Shown here piece by piece: positions 16,352 through 25,600 of a DNA stretch of 64,000 nucleotides. The position numbers and the translations under genes are program-made. Under the pieces are notes generated by a model, which worked only from the letters and a program-made list of their open reading frames with translations, did not search any database and was not told the DNA's origin. Source of the DNA: Croceitalea marina (GTDB lineage: Bacteria; Bacteroidota; Bacteroidia; Flavobacteriales; Flavobacteriaceae); the NCBI RefSeq assembly GCF_042684265.1, contig NZ_JBHULB010000007.1, positions 372,001-436,000 of the forward strand, given 5' to 3'. Every line of letters begins with the position of its first letter. Position 1 is the stretch's first letter.

Positions 16352-19339
16352 ATGAAGATTACGCTACTTAAAGGTTTACTGCTACTTGGAGCATTTGTTT
16401 GCTTTAATGCGGTAAAAGCCCAGACGGTATCAGGTACTGTTTCCGATGCAAGCGGTCCCCTGCCGGGTGCCAGTGTTGTTGTCAAAGGGACTACCAATGG
16501 TACACAAACAGATTTTGATGGTAATTATACCCTCAATGATGTAGCTGCTGACGCGGTGATTGTATTCAGTTACATCGGTTTTTCTGCACAAGAAATACCA
16601 GTAAACGGTCAATCAACAATCGACGCAATCTTGCAAGAAAATGCAAGCGAATTAGATGAGGTTGTAGTTATTGGTTACGGTACAACTACCAAAAGAAGTA
16701 CCACAGGTGCTGTAGAAAGTGTAAAAGCCGAAGAATTCAACAAAGGTGTTATCGTTAATCCACAACAGTTGATTCAAGGTAAGACAGCTGGGGTACAGAT
16801 TGCCACAACCAGTGGAGAGCCTGGAGCCGCGGTCAATGTAAGGGTAAGGGGCACCGCCTCTGTACGTTCGCAGAACAATCCTTTATTCGTGGTTGACGGG
16901 GTTCCTTTAAGTGGGGCCAATACTACTCCGGCCACAAGTGGAGGTGCCGACGGGGGTAACGATATTGGTAGTTCTGGTTCTTTAGATCCCTTAAGTTTCT
17001 TGAATCCTAATGATATTGCCAGTATCGACATCCTACAAGATGCTGCTTCCACAGCTATCTATGGTTCCAGGGGTGCCAATGGGGTCGTTTTGATCACGAC
17101 CAAGTCAGGGACTTCGGGAAGGGACGTTTTAGAATTTTCTTCCACATTTTCTGTTGGTTACATAGGCAATCGCCCAGAAATAGCTTCCAGAGAACAATTC
17201 TTGGCTGCCCAAAACACCATCACCGGTGGTACTTTTATTGATGGAGGGGCCAATACTGATACGTATGATGTAATATACCGTACATCTTTTACCCAGAACT
17301 ACAATCTGGCCTATGGAGGAGGAGGCGAGAATGGGAACTACAGGATTTCTATGGGGTATCAAGATCAAGAAGGTGAAGTAGATGACAGTACATTTGACAG
17401 GTTGACCGCTCGATTCAATGCTTCACAACGCTTCTTTGACAACAAATTGAAATTGAGTACCCAAGCAACTATTTCCAATGTTGAGTCCCAAAGACCTCCA
17501 ATAACCAACAACCCCAATGCAAGGGGTGATTTACTCTCCGCTTCCATTGGTTGGGATCCAACCCAACCTTTAACAGGAGATGGCACGAGAGACCAAGGTT
17601 TTATAGCTGGATTTAACCAGCCTTCCAACGAAAGAAGGAATCCATTGGCACTTTTAGAGCTGACTCGCGCAACCTCTAGCACAGTACGGGCTCTTATAAA
17701 TGTGTCAGCACAATACAAGATAACTGATAATTTGAATTTTAATACTTTGGTAGGGCTCGATAAATCTGCATCTTCTGCCAGTTCTGCGAATTCAAGGAAT
17801 TTCGCCGGTAATGGTATTCTAGATAACGGTAGAGCCGACTTAGACGAAATTGATTTGACTAATACTACATGGGAATCCTATTTAAATTATAATAAAGAAT
17901 TTGGTGATGATGTATTGGATATGGTGCTAGGACATTCTTATCAAGAATTTGTAACGGAAACCATTAATTTAAGAGGCTTTGATTTTGATACCGCTGATTT
18001 GTTTCAAATGGTAAACAATATTGCTGGAGCACAAGACTTTGCTGCAAACTCCTCCCTTGAAAGAGATGAATTACAATCATTCTTCCTAAGAACCAATTAT
18101 TCTTTAAACAACAAATTCAATTTTTCTGGTACAATACGTATTGATGGTTCTTCAAGATTTGGTGGAAACAACCAATATGGAACCTTTGGTGCGGTGGGTG
18201 CTTCTTGGTCATTAGATCAGGAAAGCTGGTTTCCAGAATTTTTTGACACGTTCAAACTTAGGGCCAACTGGGGGGTAACCGGTAATCAAGAAGGTTTGGG
18301 ATCCAATCGGTTCATAGAACGACAACGTTTTGGCATTGGAAACCAAAACGATCCTGGTGCTTTAGGAACGGTCGCCTTTAATAATCCTGATTTACAGTGG
18401 GAAGAAAATGAGCAATTAAGTATTGGTGTGGACTACGGGTTTTTGAACAATCGGGTTTCAGGATCTGTGAACTACTTTAAAAGGACTACGTCACAATTCT
18501 TATTAGAAGTGAACAGTGCACAACCTGCACCACAACCTTTCGTTTTTGCCAATGTGGATGGTGATATTGTCAATGAAGGTTTGGAATTTACAATTAATGC
18601 CATTCCTGTTCAGACTGAAGATTTTTCATGGGATTTGAACTTTAACATTACGTACACGGATAATATCTTGGAGAACTATGAAGGCCCAGCTATTGATGCG
18701 GGCCAAATTAATGGACCTGGATTGTCCAGGGCTTTTGCGCAAAGATTAGCCAACAATCAGCCTTTGTTCAGCTTTTTTACAAGGGATTGGCAAGGTTTGG
18801 ATGAAGATGGAGGTAACATCTTTGCAAACAACGGAGCACAGGTTTTTATAGGTGAAAGTGCCCTGCCGGACTTCTCCCTTGGTTTTACCAACAATTTCAG
18901 TTATAAAAATTGGGATTTGAGTTTGTTCTTTAACGGACAGTTTGGACAGTCTATCTATAACAATACTAGAAATGCCTTCTCCACCATCCCTAACCTATCC
19001 CAAGGTAGAAACGTGTTTGCTGATACCTTACCACTGGTTGGCGTTGAAAACCCTTTTAATCCCCAATCAGTTTCTTCGAGATTTATAGAGGATGGATCCT
19101 TTTTGAGGTTACAGAACCTAACTTTGGGGCATAATTTTACCGTGGGAGACGATAGTGTGTTCAGTAGTTTGAGATTGTTCTTAAATGCGCAGAATTTATT
19201 TGTTATTACAGATTACACTGGACAAGATCCTGAAATCTCAACAGACAGAACGTTAAATAATTTACCCTCTTTAGGTATTGATTTGACCTCTTATCCAAGA
19301 CCTACTACTTTTTCGCTAGGTGTTAATGCAAGTTTTTAA
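16352..19339 (+). CDS. susC: SusC-like TonB-dependent receptor
   Basis: Outer-membrane active importer of oligosaccharides, working with its SusD lid and energised by TonB. A signal peptide ends near residue 23 (VKAQ). A carboxypeptidase-regulatory-like domain (about 25-100, VSGTVSDASGPLPGASVVVKG) follows, then the plug with the SusC hallmark VVIGYGTTTKRSTTGAV, and a long beta-barrel ending in Phe. The 995-residue length is typical. susD follows after 12 bases. Probable substrates are maltodextrins, by association with GH65/GH13/pgmB and LacI. Confidence 0.95.
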   Translation: MKITLLKGLLLLGAFVCFNAVKAQTVSGTVSDASGPLPGASVVVKGTTNGTQTDFDGNYTLNDVAADAVIVFSYIGFSAQEIPVNGQSTIDAILQENASELDEVVVIGYGTTTKRSTTGAVESVKAEEFNKGVIVNPQQLIQGKTAGVQIATTSGEPGAAVNVRVRGTASVRSQNNPLFVVDGVPLSGANTTPATSGGADGGNDIGSSGSLDPLSFLNPNDIASIDILQDAASTAIYGSRGANGVVLITTKSGTSGRDVLEFSSTFSVGYIGNRPEIASREQFLAAQNTITGGTFIDGGANTDTYDVIYRTSFTQNYNLAYGGGGENGNYRISMGYQDQEGEVDDSTFDRLTARFNASQRFFDNKLKLSTQATISNVESQRPPITNNPNARGDLLSASIGWDPTQPLTGDGTRDQGFIAGFNQPSNERRNPLALLELTRATSSTVRALINVSAQYKITDNLNFNTLVGLDKSASSASSANSRNFAGNGILDNGRADLDEIDLTNTTWESYLNYNKEFGDDVLDMVLGHSYQEFVTETINLRGFDFDTADLFQMVNNIAGAQDFAANSSLERDELQSFFLRTNYSLNNKFNFSGTIRIDGSSRFGGNNQYGTFGAVGASWSLDQESWFPEFFDTFKLRANWGVTGNQEGLGSNRFIERQRFGIGNQNDPGALGTVAFNNPDLQWEENEQLSIGVDYGFLNNRVSGSVNYFKRTTSQFLLEVNSAQPAPQPFVFANVDGDIVNEGLEFTINAIPVQTEDFSWDLNFNITYTDNILENYEGPAIDAGQINGPGLSRAFAQRLANNQPLFSFFTRDWQGLDEDGGNIFANNGAQVFIGESALPDFSLGFTNNFSYKNWDLSLFFNGQFGQSIYNNTRNAFSTIPNLSQGRNVFADTLPLVGVENPFNPQSVSSRFIEDGSFLRLQNLTLGHNFTVGDDSVFSSLRLFLNAQNLFVITDYTGQDPEISTDRTLNNLPSLGIDLTSYPRPTTFSLGVNASF

Positions 19340-19351
19340 AAAAAAAAAGAA

Positions 19352-20980
19352 ATGATGAAAAAAGATTTATTAAGTAACAGATTAGCAAAGATGCTCGGAT
19401 TAAGTGCACTGATAGTCACTTTCCAAGCATGCACAGATCTAGAACCCAATTTTGGGGATTCAATTTCCGTTGAATCGATTGGGGGTAGCTTTAATGGAGT
19501 ATCAAACACCTCTGCAAGTCTTGAAGCACTCTATACCAGCGGGGATAGTGACAATTTAGGACTTTACCGCCAAGATACCCAAGAAAACTCATATGCGCTT
19601 ATGGAGGTATCCGCAGACAATATCGCGGTGCTGACAAGAGGTGCTGACTGGGGTGATAATGGGGTTTGGCGTACCATGCATAACCATACCTGGGATGCCA
19701 ATCACGTTTATGTACTGCAAGCATGGAACAGACACAATGCTGCATCTTTCCGTGCTAGTCAGTTGTTGGACTCCAGATCCAATGCAAGCCCTAGCGAAAC
19801 TGCCCAAGCCCAGGTGATTCGTGCGTTTAATATATATTCCGTACTGGATTTCTTTGGTCAAGTGCCCATTAGGGGAGTAGATGATGGCCCCGATGTTGAC
19901 CCGACTGTAATCTCCGCTCAAGAGGCACTTACCCTTATCTTGGACGATTTGAATGCTGCAATTTCTAGTGGAAACCTTTCGGATAATGGTCCCGGTGTAG
20001 CTTTGAGACCCGCAGAATCAGGAGGAGATAGGGCTGGAACCTTAACTGGTATAGGAGAGGCATTTGCGCGTTTTTTAAGAGCAAGGGTTCAATTAAATGC
20101 CATTCACCTTGTTGGGACTGCAGGAGATATGAATCAAGTCATTGCAGATGTCAATGCTATAGAAGCACTAGGTTTTCAATTGGACCCTGTTGGAGCAGAG
20201 GATCCTGATGGGGATGATAGCTACTTTGATATTTGGGATCCAGCTAACAACACCAATCTAGAAGTGATTTTTATGTTGGATGGTGATGTACGGACCCGTA
20301 TGTATAACCAACTACACCCCAACCAAGGTGGTTGGAATGGTTTTGTTACGCTCACGGAAACTTTTAGGCTGTTCGGTACCGATGATATCAATCAGGATGC
20401 GAGACTCGGCTTGCCAGGAGAGGAAGTTGATGGTGTATCTACCGGTTACATTAGGGGTCAACAAAGAAGTCCGGCCGGAACCAATCTGACCGATAGACAA
20501 GAGAATCCTTTGGTTTATGAAGATGTTATTCTTACAAATTTAGAAGTCAACAACGAACGCAATGGCATTCGTATTGTTAAAAACCCCCAAAGGAATGATG
20601 ATGGCAATCTGCCGGGAGATACCGCTAGAGACTTCACTTGGATTCGCTTTGCAGATGCCATGCTAATGCGTGCTGAAGCTACTTTACGTGGCGGTGGCGG
20701 TGGACCCACGGCTTTGGAAGATGTAAATGCCATACGTGAAAGAGCAGGTGCTGCTCCACTTGGTAGTGTATCATTGGATGATATGCCAGACATTATTGCA
20801 AGGGAATTGAACTCCGAAGGAGTAATGGGAGGTAGAAGAGCTGTACAATTGCGATTTGGAAATTTTGCCTCGGGCACTTGGGAAATGAAGACAGTTAATG
20901 AAGATTTCAGGGTTAAATTTCCTATTCCTGCGGCTGCTTTGGCAACCAACCCAAATCTAGTTCAAAACGAAGGATATTAA
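19352..20980 (+). CDS. susD: SusD/RagB-like glycan-binding lipoprotein
   Basis: Cell-surface lipoprotein forming the lid of the SusC transporter and binding incoming glycan. The lipobox is TFQAC (C27). The TPR-rich SusD fold is indicated by AQAQVIRAFNIYSVLDFFGQVPI and the C-terminal FTWIRFADAMLMRAEATLRGG block, typical of RagB/SusD. It has 542 residues; the Met three bases downstream is an alternative start. There is no SusE/SusF-like gene behind it; a strong terminator follows. Confidence 0.95.
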   Translation: MMKKDLLSNRLAKMLGLSALIVTFQACTDLEPNFGDSISVESIGGSFNGVSNTSASLEALYTSGDSDNLGLYRQDTQENSYALMEVSADNIAVLTRGADWGDNGVWRTMHNHTWDANHVYVLQAWNRHNAASFRASQLLDSRSNASPSETAQAQVIRAFNIYSVLDFFGQVPIRGVDDGPDVDPTVISAQEALTLILDDLNAAISSGNLSDNGPGVALRPAESGGDRAGTLTGIGEAFARFLRARVQLNAIHLVGTAGDMNQVIADVNAIEALGFQLDPVGAEDPDGDDSYFDIWDPANNTNLEVIFMLDGDVRTRMYNQLHPNQGGWNGFVTLTETFRLFGTDDINQDARLGLPGEEVDGVSTGYIRGQQRSPAGTNLTDRQENPLVYEDVILTNLEVNNERNGIRIVKNPQRNDDGNLPGDTARDFTWIRFADAMLMRAEATLRGGGGGPTALEDVNAIRERAGAAPLGSVSLDDMPDIIARELNSEGVMGGRRAVQLRFGNFASGTWEMKTVNEDFRVKFPIPAAALATNPNLVQNEGY

Positions 20981-21008
20981 TAAAATTTTTATTTGATATT
21001 TTCAAAAA

Positions 21009-21040
21009 AGAGGGCTTAATAAAGCCCTCTTTTTATTTTT
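21009..21040 (+). terminator. Rho-independent terminator of susCD
   Basis: Nine-bp stem AGAGGGCTT (21009-21017) with AAGCCCTCT (21022-21030), loop AATA, followed by T-rich sequence TTTTATTTTTT. It lies 28 bases after the susD stop. It separates the maltose locus from the FG-GAP gene downstream. Confidence 0.9.
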
Positions 21041-21204
21041 TGATTTGACCTAATAAATATACTTAATGTACAATGTTTCTGTAAATATTCAAGATACAGT
21101 TATGAAATTCATACATAATTAATTAGATTGAACTTAAAGGAATTGTTATCAGTCATTTCTTAATCTAAAGAAATAATTAGTAAAACCTATTTTATAAAAA
21201 ATAA

Positions 21205-24200
21205 ATGAGTGAACTTAATAAAATTTATTATTTCTTGCTTATGTTCTTATGTCTAACTAATTGCACAAATGATTTAGAAAAAAATAAGACTCAAAGAGCA
21301 GAGAATAAACTATTTACAAAATTAGAAACCCAAACTACCGGTATAGATTTCATTAATACGATTGAAAATGAGGAAGACTTTAATATTTTTCTCTATCGTA
21401 ATTTTTATAATGGTGGTGGTATAGGTATTGGAGATATTAACAATGATGGCTTGCCAGATATATACCTTACTTCAAATAGAAAGCAAAACAAGCTATACCT
21501 GAACAAAGGGAATTTTAATTTTGAGGATATTACTGAAAACGCAGGGGTTTCAGGCACCAAAGCTTGGTCTACCGGTGTGATATTTGTAGATATCAATGCA
21601 GATGGACTTTTAGATATATATGTCTGCAATGCAGGAAATATTGAAGGCGATGATCAAAAAAATGAACTCTTCATTAATAATGGCCCTTCGGCAGGCTCAG
21701 GACAAGTAACTTTTACCGAAGAGGCTGAGGCATATAATCTAGCAGACAGCGGCCTTACCACACATGCCGCTTTTTTTGACTACGATAAAGATGGTGATTT
21801 AGATGTGTATCTATTGAACAACAGTTTTATACCAGTTGCTAGTTTAGGATACGAAAATAAACGAAATGTTAGGGCCAAAGATTGGAATGTGCCTGAAAAA
21901 TTGAAAGGCGGTGGCGATAAGTTGTTGAGAAATGATAATGGTGTTTTTATAGACGTGAGTGAAGAAGCTAAAATATATGGAAGTCTGATTGGTTTTGGTT
22001 TAGGTGTGACCGTCGGTGACATAAATAACGATTTATACCCTGATATTTATGTCTCTAATGACTTCTTTGAACATGACTATCTCTATATAAACAATCAAGA
22101 TGGAACTTTTAAAGAGGATATTAAAAACTGGGTGAGTCATTTAAGCCTATTTTCTATGGGAGCCGACATGGCAGATATCAATAACGATGGTAAGTCAGAT
22201 ATTTTCGTTACAGATATGTTACCAGAAGGCGATGAAAGACTTAAAACCACAACTAATTTTGAAACTTATGACACCTATCAGCTTAAATTAAGAAACGATT
22301 ATTACCATCAATATATGCAAAACACTTTGCAGTTGAATCAGGGTAATACCTTCGCAGAAATTGCAAACTATGGTGGTGTTTCTAACACAGATTGGAGCTG
22401 GGGAGCACTACTTTTTGATATGGACAATGATGGTTTTCGTGATATATTTGTCAGTAACGGCATCTATCATGATTTAACCAATCAAGATTTTATTGATTTT
22501 TTTGAAGATGTAACTAGACAGCAAACAGCAATAAGTGGTAGTAAAGATGAAAAACAAAAGGTAATTGATGCTATGCCTTCAGTACCAATTGCCAACTATG
22601 CTTTCAGAAATAATAAAAATCTATCTTTTACAAATAAAGCAAGCGATTGGGGTTTAGATACGCCAAGCTTTTCTAATGGTTCTGCTTATGGAGACCTCGA
22701 TAATGATGGTGACCTTGATTTGGTTGTAAACAATGTAAATCAAGAAGTGTTTGTCTATAGAAACAATAGTGAAAAATTGGGTAACAGTTATATCAAGTTA
22801 AAATTAAAAGGTCAAGACAAAAATACATTTGCAATTGGTAGTATAGTAGAGCTATATAAGGATAATAATATAATTAGACATGAGTTAATCCCTTCACGTG
22901 GTTTTCAATCATCTATTGATTATACAATTACTTTAGGACTAGGCAAAAGTACCGAAATAGATTCGCTAAGAATAATTTGGCCCAATGATAAAGTGCAACT
23001 ATTAAAAAAAACCAATCTAAATACGGTTTTAACTTTTAATCAAGAAGAGGCAGATTTAAATTATAGTTTGGTAGAACCAGAAACTAAACCCCTACTCAAG
23101 GAAATTGAAAATAATTTTTCTAAGCATATTGAAAACAAACATAGTGATTTTGACTATGAGGGCTTAATATCACAAATGCTTTCACAAGAAGGTCCGGCTG
23201 TTGCAATAGCGGATATTGACAATGATGGAAATGAAGATGTTTTTATCGGAGGATCCAAAGGACAAACTGCAAAATTTTATTTGCATAAAGGTGGTGGAAA
23301 ACTAGTTCCTAAAAAGACTTTAGATATCTTTCGTGAAGATCGCTCTTTTGAAGACATTGAGGCTAATTTTTTCGATGCTGATAACGATGGTGATAACGAT
23401 TTAATTGTAGGCTCTGGGGGTAATAATCCGAATGAGGTAGACGAATATTTAAACCGGTTGTACTTAAATGATGGAAAAGGAAATTTTAGTAAAAGTCCAA
23501 ATCCTCTACCAAGTTTCAAACAAAATGTTTCCGATATTTTACCTTATGACTTTGATAATGATGGGGATATTGACATTATCATAACCAGCAGAAGTGTGCC
23601 TGGTATATACGGTGTTAATCCAAAACACCTGTTTCTAGAAAACTTGGGAGGGAACATTTTTTCTGATGCAACTGAAAACAGGGCGTTTGCCTTAAAAGAT
23701 ATTGGAATGGTAACTTCAGCAGAATGGGCTGATATTGATCAAGACTCAAAGAAAGATCTTGTTGTTGTTACCGATTGGGGAGCGCCAAAAATATTTAAGA
23801 ATAATGGCAGGCGTTTAAGCCAACTAAAAACAAATTTAGATAGCTTAAACGGTTGGTGGAACGTTGTTAAACCAATAGATATTGACAAGGATGGAGACAT
23901 AGATCTAATTTTAGGGAATAGCGGTAGCAACATCACCTACAAGGCTTCTAACAAAAATCCTGCTAGAATCTACATCAATGATTTTGACGAAAATGGTACC
24001 ATTGAGCAAATCATGACACAAAGTATAAATGGTAAAGACTATCCAATAATTTTAAAGCGAGAGCTAACAAACCAAATTGTTTCTTTAAAAAAAGAGAATC
24101 TAAAATTTTCAGATTACGCCCAAAAAAGTATTGATCAACTATTCCCTAAAGATGTTCTTAATAATGCTATTGTAAAGACCGCTAACACAATGGCAAGTGT

Positions 24201-24558
24201 TATCGCCATAAACGATGGAAATGGCGATTTTAATATTCAAGAGCTTCCTCAACAAGTACAATATTCCTGTGTTTGTGCCATAAACTGCACAGACATTAAC
24301 AAAGACGGTTATATGGATATTATTTTAGGAGGCAACAATCATGACCTTAAACCACAATACTCCAGGCAAGATTCAAGTTACGGTGATATAGTTTTAGGTT
24401 CAGATAATGGCAATTATGAATGGCTTTCTCATGCTAAGTCGGGTTTTTTTCAAAAAGGAGAAATAAAACATATCGCCTCCTTTAAAGATGTCAATAATAA
24501 TAGTTTCTTATTTGTAGCAAGAAATAATGACACACCTATAACCTACAAATTCAATTAG
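21205..24558 (+). CDS. FG-GAP/VCBS-repeat ASPIC (CRTAC1-like) lipoprotein 1
   Basis: Large exported lipoprotein (1,117 residues; lipobox CLTNC). It contains many FG-GAP/VCBS beta-propeller repeats with Ca-binding DxNxDGxxD loops, such as GDINNDGLPDIYLTSN and DYDKDGDLDVYLLNNS. An ASPIC/UnbV domain lies near residues 520-615 (ELIPSRGFQSS, IDSLRIIWPN), followed by a second propeller set. Such proteins are common near Bacteroidota carbohydrate loci, but no activity is established. Two paralogues occur at 31093 and 34407. A short REP-like sequence is read in frame at 21684-21706. It ends 33 bases before the operator of the desulfonation genes. Confidence 0.87.
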   Translation: MSELNKIYYFLLMFLCLTNCTNDLEKNKTQRAENKLFTKLETQTTGIDFINTIENEEDFNIFLYRNFYNGGGIGIGDINNDGLPDIYLTSNRKQNKLYLNKGNFNFEDITENAGVSGTKAWSTGVIFVDINADGLLDIYVCNAGNIEGDDQKNELFINNGPSAGSGQVTFTEEAEAYNLADSGLTTHAAFFDYDKDGDLDVYLLNNSFIPVASLGYENKRNVRAKDWNVPEKLKGGGDKLLRNDNGVFIDVSEEAKIYGSLIGFGLGVTVGDINNDLYPDIYVSNDFFEHDYLYINNQDGTFKEDIKNWVSHLSLFSMGADMADINNDGKSDIFVTDMLPEGDERLKTTTNFETYDTYQLKLRNDYYHQYMQNTLQLNQGNTFAEIANYGGVSNTDWSWGALLFDMDNDGFRDIFVSNGIYHDLTNQDFIDFFEDVTRQQTAISGSKDEKQKVIDAMPSVPIANYAFRNNKNLSFTNKASDWGLDTPSFSNGSAYGDLDNDGDLDLVVNNVNQEVFVYRNNSEKLGNSYIKLKLKGQDKNTFAIGSIVELYKDNNIIRHELIPSRGFQSSIDYTITLGLGKSTEIDSLRIIWPNDKVQLLKKTNLNTVLTFNQEEADLNYSLVEPETKPLLKEIENNFSKHIENKHSDFDYEGLISQMLSQEGPAVAIADIDNDGNEDVFIGGSKGQTAKFYLHKGGGKLVPKKTLDIFREDRSFEDIEANFFDADNDGDNDLIVGSGGNNPNEVDEYLNRLYLNDGKGNFSKSPNPLPSFKQNVSDILPYDFDNDGDIDIIITSRSVPGIYGVNPKHLFLENLGGNIFSDATENRAFALKDIGMVTSAEWADIDQDSKKDLVVVTDWGAPKIFKNNGRRLSQLKTNLDSLNGWWNVVKPIDIDKDGDIDLILGNSGSNITYKASNKNPARIYINDFDENGTIEQIMTQSINGKDYPIILKRELTNQIVSLKKENLKFSDYAQKSIDQLFPKDVLNNAIVKTANTMASVIAINDGNGDFNIQELPQQVQYSCVCAINCTDINKDGYMDIILGGNNHDLKPQYSRQDSSYGDIVLGSDNGNYEWLSHAKSGFFQKGEIKHIASFKDVNNNSFLFVARNNDTPITYKFN

Positions 24559-24591
24559 TTGCTTTCATATCTAGAGTTTTCGTCGGTATAA

Positions 24592-24619
24592 AATAAAATG
24601 TAAACGTTTACATTTTATT
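24592..24619. promoter_or_regulatory. LacI-type operator upstream of the YeiH/LacI operon
   Basis: Perfect 28-bp palindrome centred on CG (24605/24606) with core TGTAAACGTTTACA. TAtgTTTA at 24622-24629, resembling the Bacteroidota -7 box, follows directly, and the yeiH-like ATG is at 24642. The same 18-bp core recurs at 27197-27214, which strongly suggests one regulator acts at both sites; the LacI protein encoded between them is the natural candidate. Confidence 0.85.
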
Positions 24620-24641
24620 CGTATGTTTATCAAAATTTATT

Positions 24642-25574
24642 ATGCTAAATAAATTAGCTACATACGGTATTGTATGCCTTGTTTTTATAGGAGTGCTTTT
24701 CAGTTTTATTTCACCCGCTTTGGCATTGGGTCTTGGTATGTTAAGTGGTATTTTTAAACTGGCAAACGAAGATTTGGTGTCAATAAGTAAGCCTTTTCAG
24801 AAATACCTTCTTCAAGCATCGGTAGTAGGTTTAGGGTTCGGCATTCATATTAAGCAGGCCATTGCGATAGGCTCAAGTAGCTTTTTTATAACACTCATTA
24901 CAATAGTTTGTGTATTTATAATAGCCTTTGCAATTGGTAAATTACTCAAATCAGACAGAGTAACAACAATATTGGTTGCCTCTGGCACTGCAATTTGTGG
25001 AGGTAGTGCAATAGCCGCTGTTAGTCCAAGTATCAAAGCAAATTCTAACCAAACATCTATCTCATTGGCCATTGTATTTTTGCTTAATGCTGTGGCGTTA
25101 TTCATTTTTCCTTCAATAGGGAATTATTTTAACCTTAGTCAGGAGCAATTTGGCTTATGGTCAGCGATAGCAATACATGATACAAGTTCAGTGGTAGGTG
25201 CCGCAGAATTATTTGGTGAAGAAGCATTGAATATTGCAACTACTACGAAATTAGTGAGGACATTATGGATTATTCCTTTGGTATTGATTATATCTTTTGG
25301 AACCGACTCTAAAAAAGGTTTCACGTTTCCTTGGTTTATTCTAGGTTTTTTGGGTGCTATGGTATTGGCCTCTTACATTTCTCAAATACAAACCATAAAT
25401 GAATATATAGTATGGGGAGCCAGAAAATTATTAATTCTTACATTGTTTCTAATTGGACTTCAAATCAATATTTCACAATTAAAAAAACTTGGTTTTAATA
25501 TTTTAATAGTAGGTGTTCTTACTTGGCTTATCTTAGCAATCATCTCTTTGGCATATATCATTAACTATTTATAA
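24642..25574 (+). CDS. YeiH/UPF0324 family putative sulfur-oxyanion exporter
   Basis: Polytopic inner-membrane protein of the YeiH (UPF0324) family, 310 residues and about ten hydrophobic segments. The two conserved family blocks are clear: SGTAICGGSAIAAVSP and the later AIHDTSSVVGAAELFG. Members are annotated as putative sulfate exporters and recur in organosulfonate-degradation clusters; direct biochemical evidence is thin. It is first in a two-gene operon with the LacI regulator, directly behind the palindromic operator. I infer export of the sulfite or sulfate released by the nearby SsuD-like monooxygenase. Confidence 0.85.
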   Translation: MLNKLATYGIVCLVFIGVLFSFISPALALGLGMLSGIFKLANEDLVSISKPFQKYLLQASVVGLGFGIHIKQAIAIGSSSFFITLITIVCVFIIAFAIGKLLKSDRVTTILVASGTAICGGSAIAAVSPSIKANSNQTSISLAIVFLLNAVALFIFPSIGNYFNLSQEQFGLWSAIAIHDTSSVVGAAELFGEEALNIATTTKLVRTLWIIPLVLIISFGTDSKKGFTFPWFILGFLGAMVLASYISQIQTINEYIVWGARKLLILTLFLIGLQINISQLKKLGFNILIVGVLTWLILAIISLAYIINYL

Positions 25575-25600
25575 ATTAATCCATATCGCTGCAATAAGCT

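Noticed and set aside
17365..17718. 117-residue minus-strand open frame inside susC
   Set aside because: Antisense shadow of a conserved TonB-dependent receptor; composition and lack of motifs argue against a gene.
20515..20949. 144-residue open frame on the minus strand inside susD
   Set aside because: It lies wholly within a well-supported SusD gene, has no recognisable domain or signal, and looks like an antisense shadow frame.
21415..24350. Recurring AAYGATGGN-type units that look like degenerate direct repeats
   Set aside because: They encode the DxNxDG calcium loops of FG-GAP/VCBS repeats in frame; spacing and divergence do not fit a CRISPR array or DNA satellite.
24592..24619. The 28-bp palindrome as a terminator for the preceding FG-GAP gene
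   Set aside because: The stem is AT-rich with no loop, and the same core recurs in a divergent promoter where no gene ends. An operator explains both sites.
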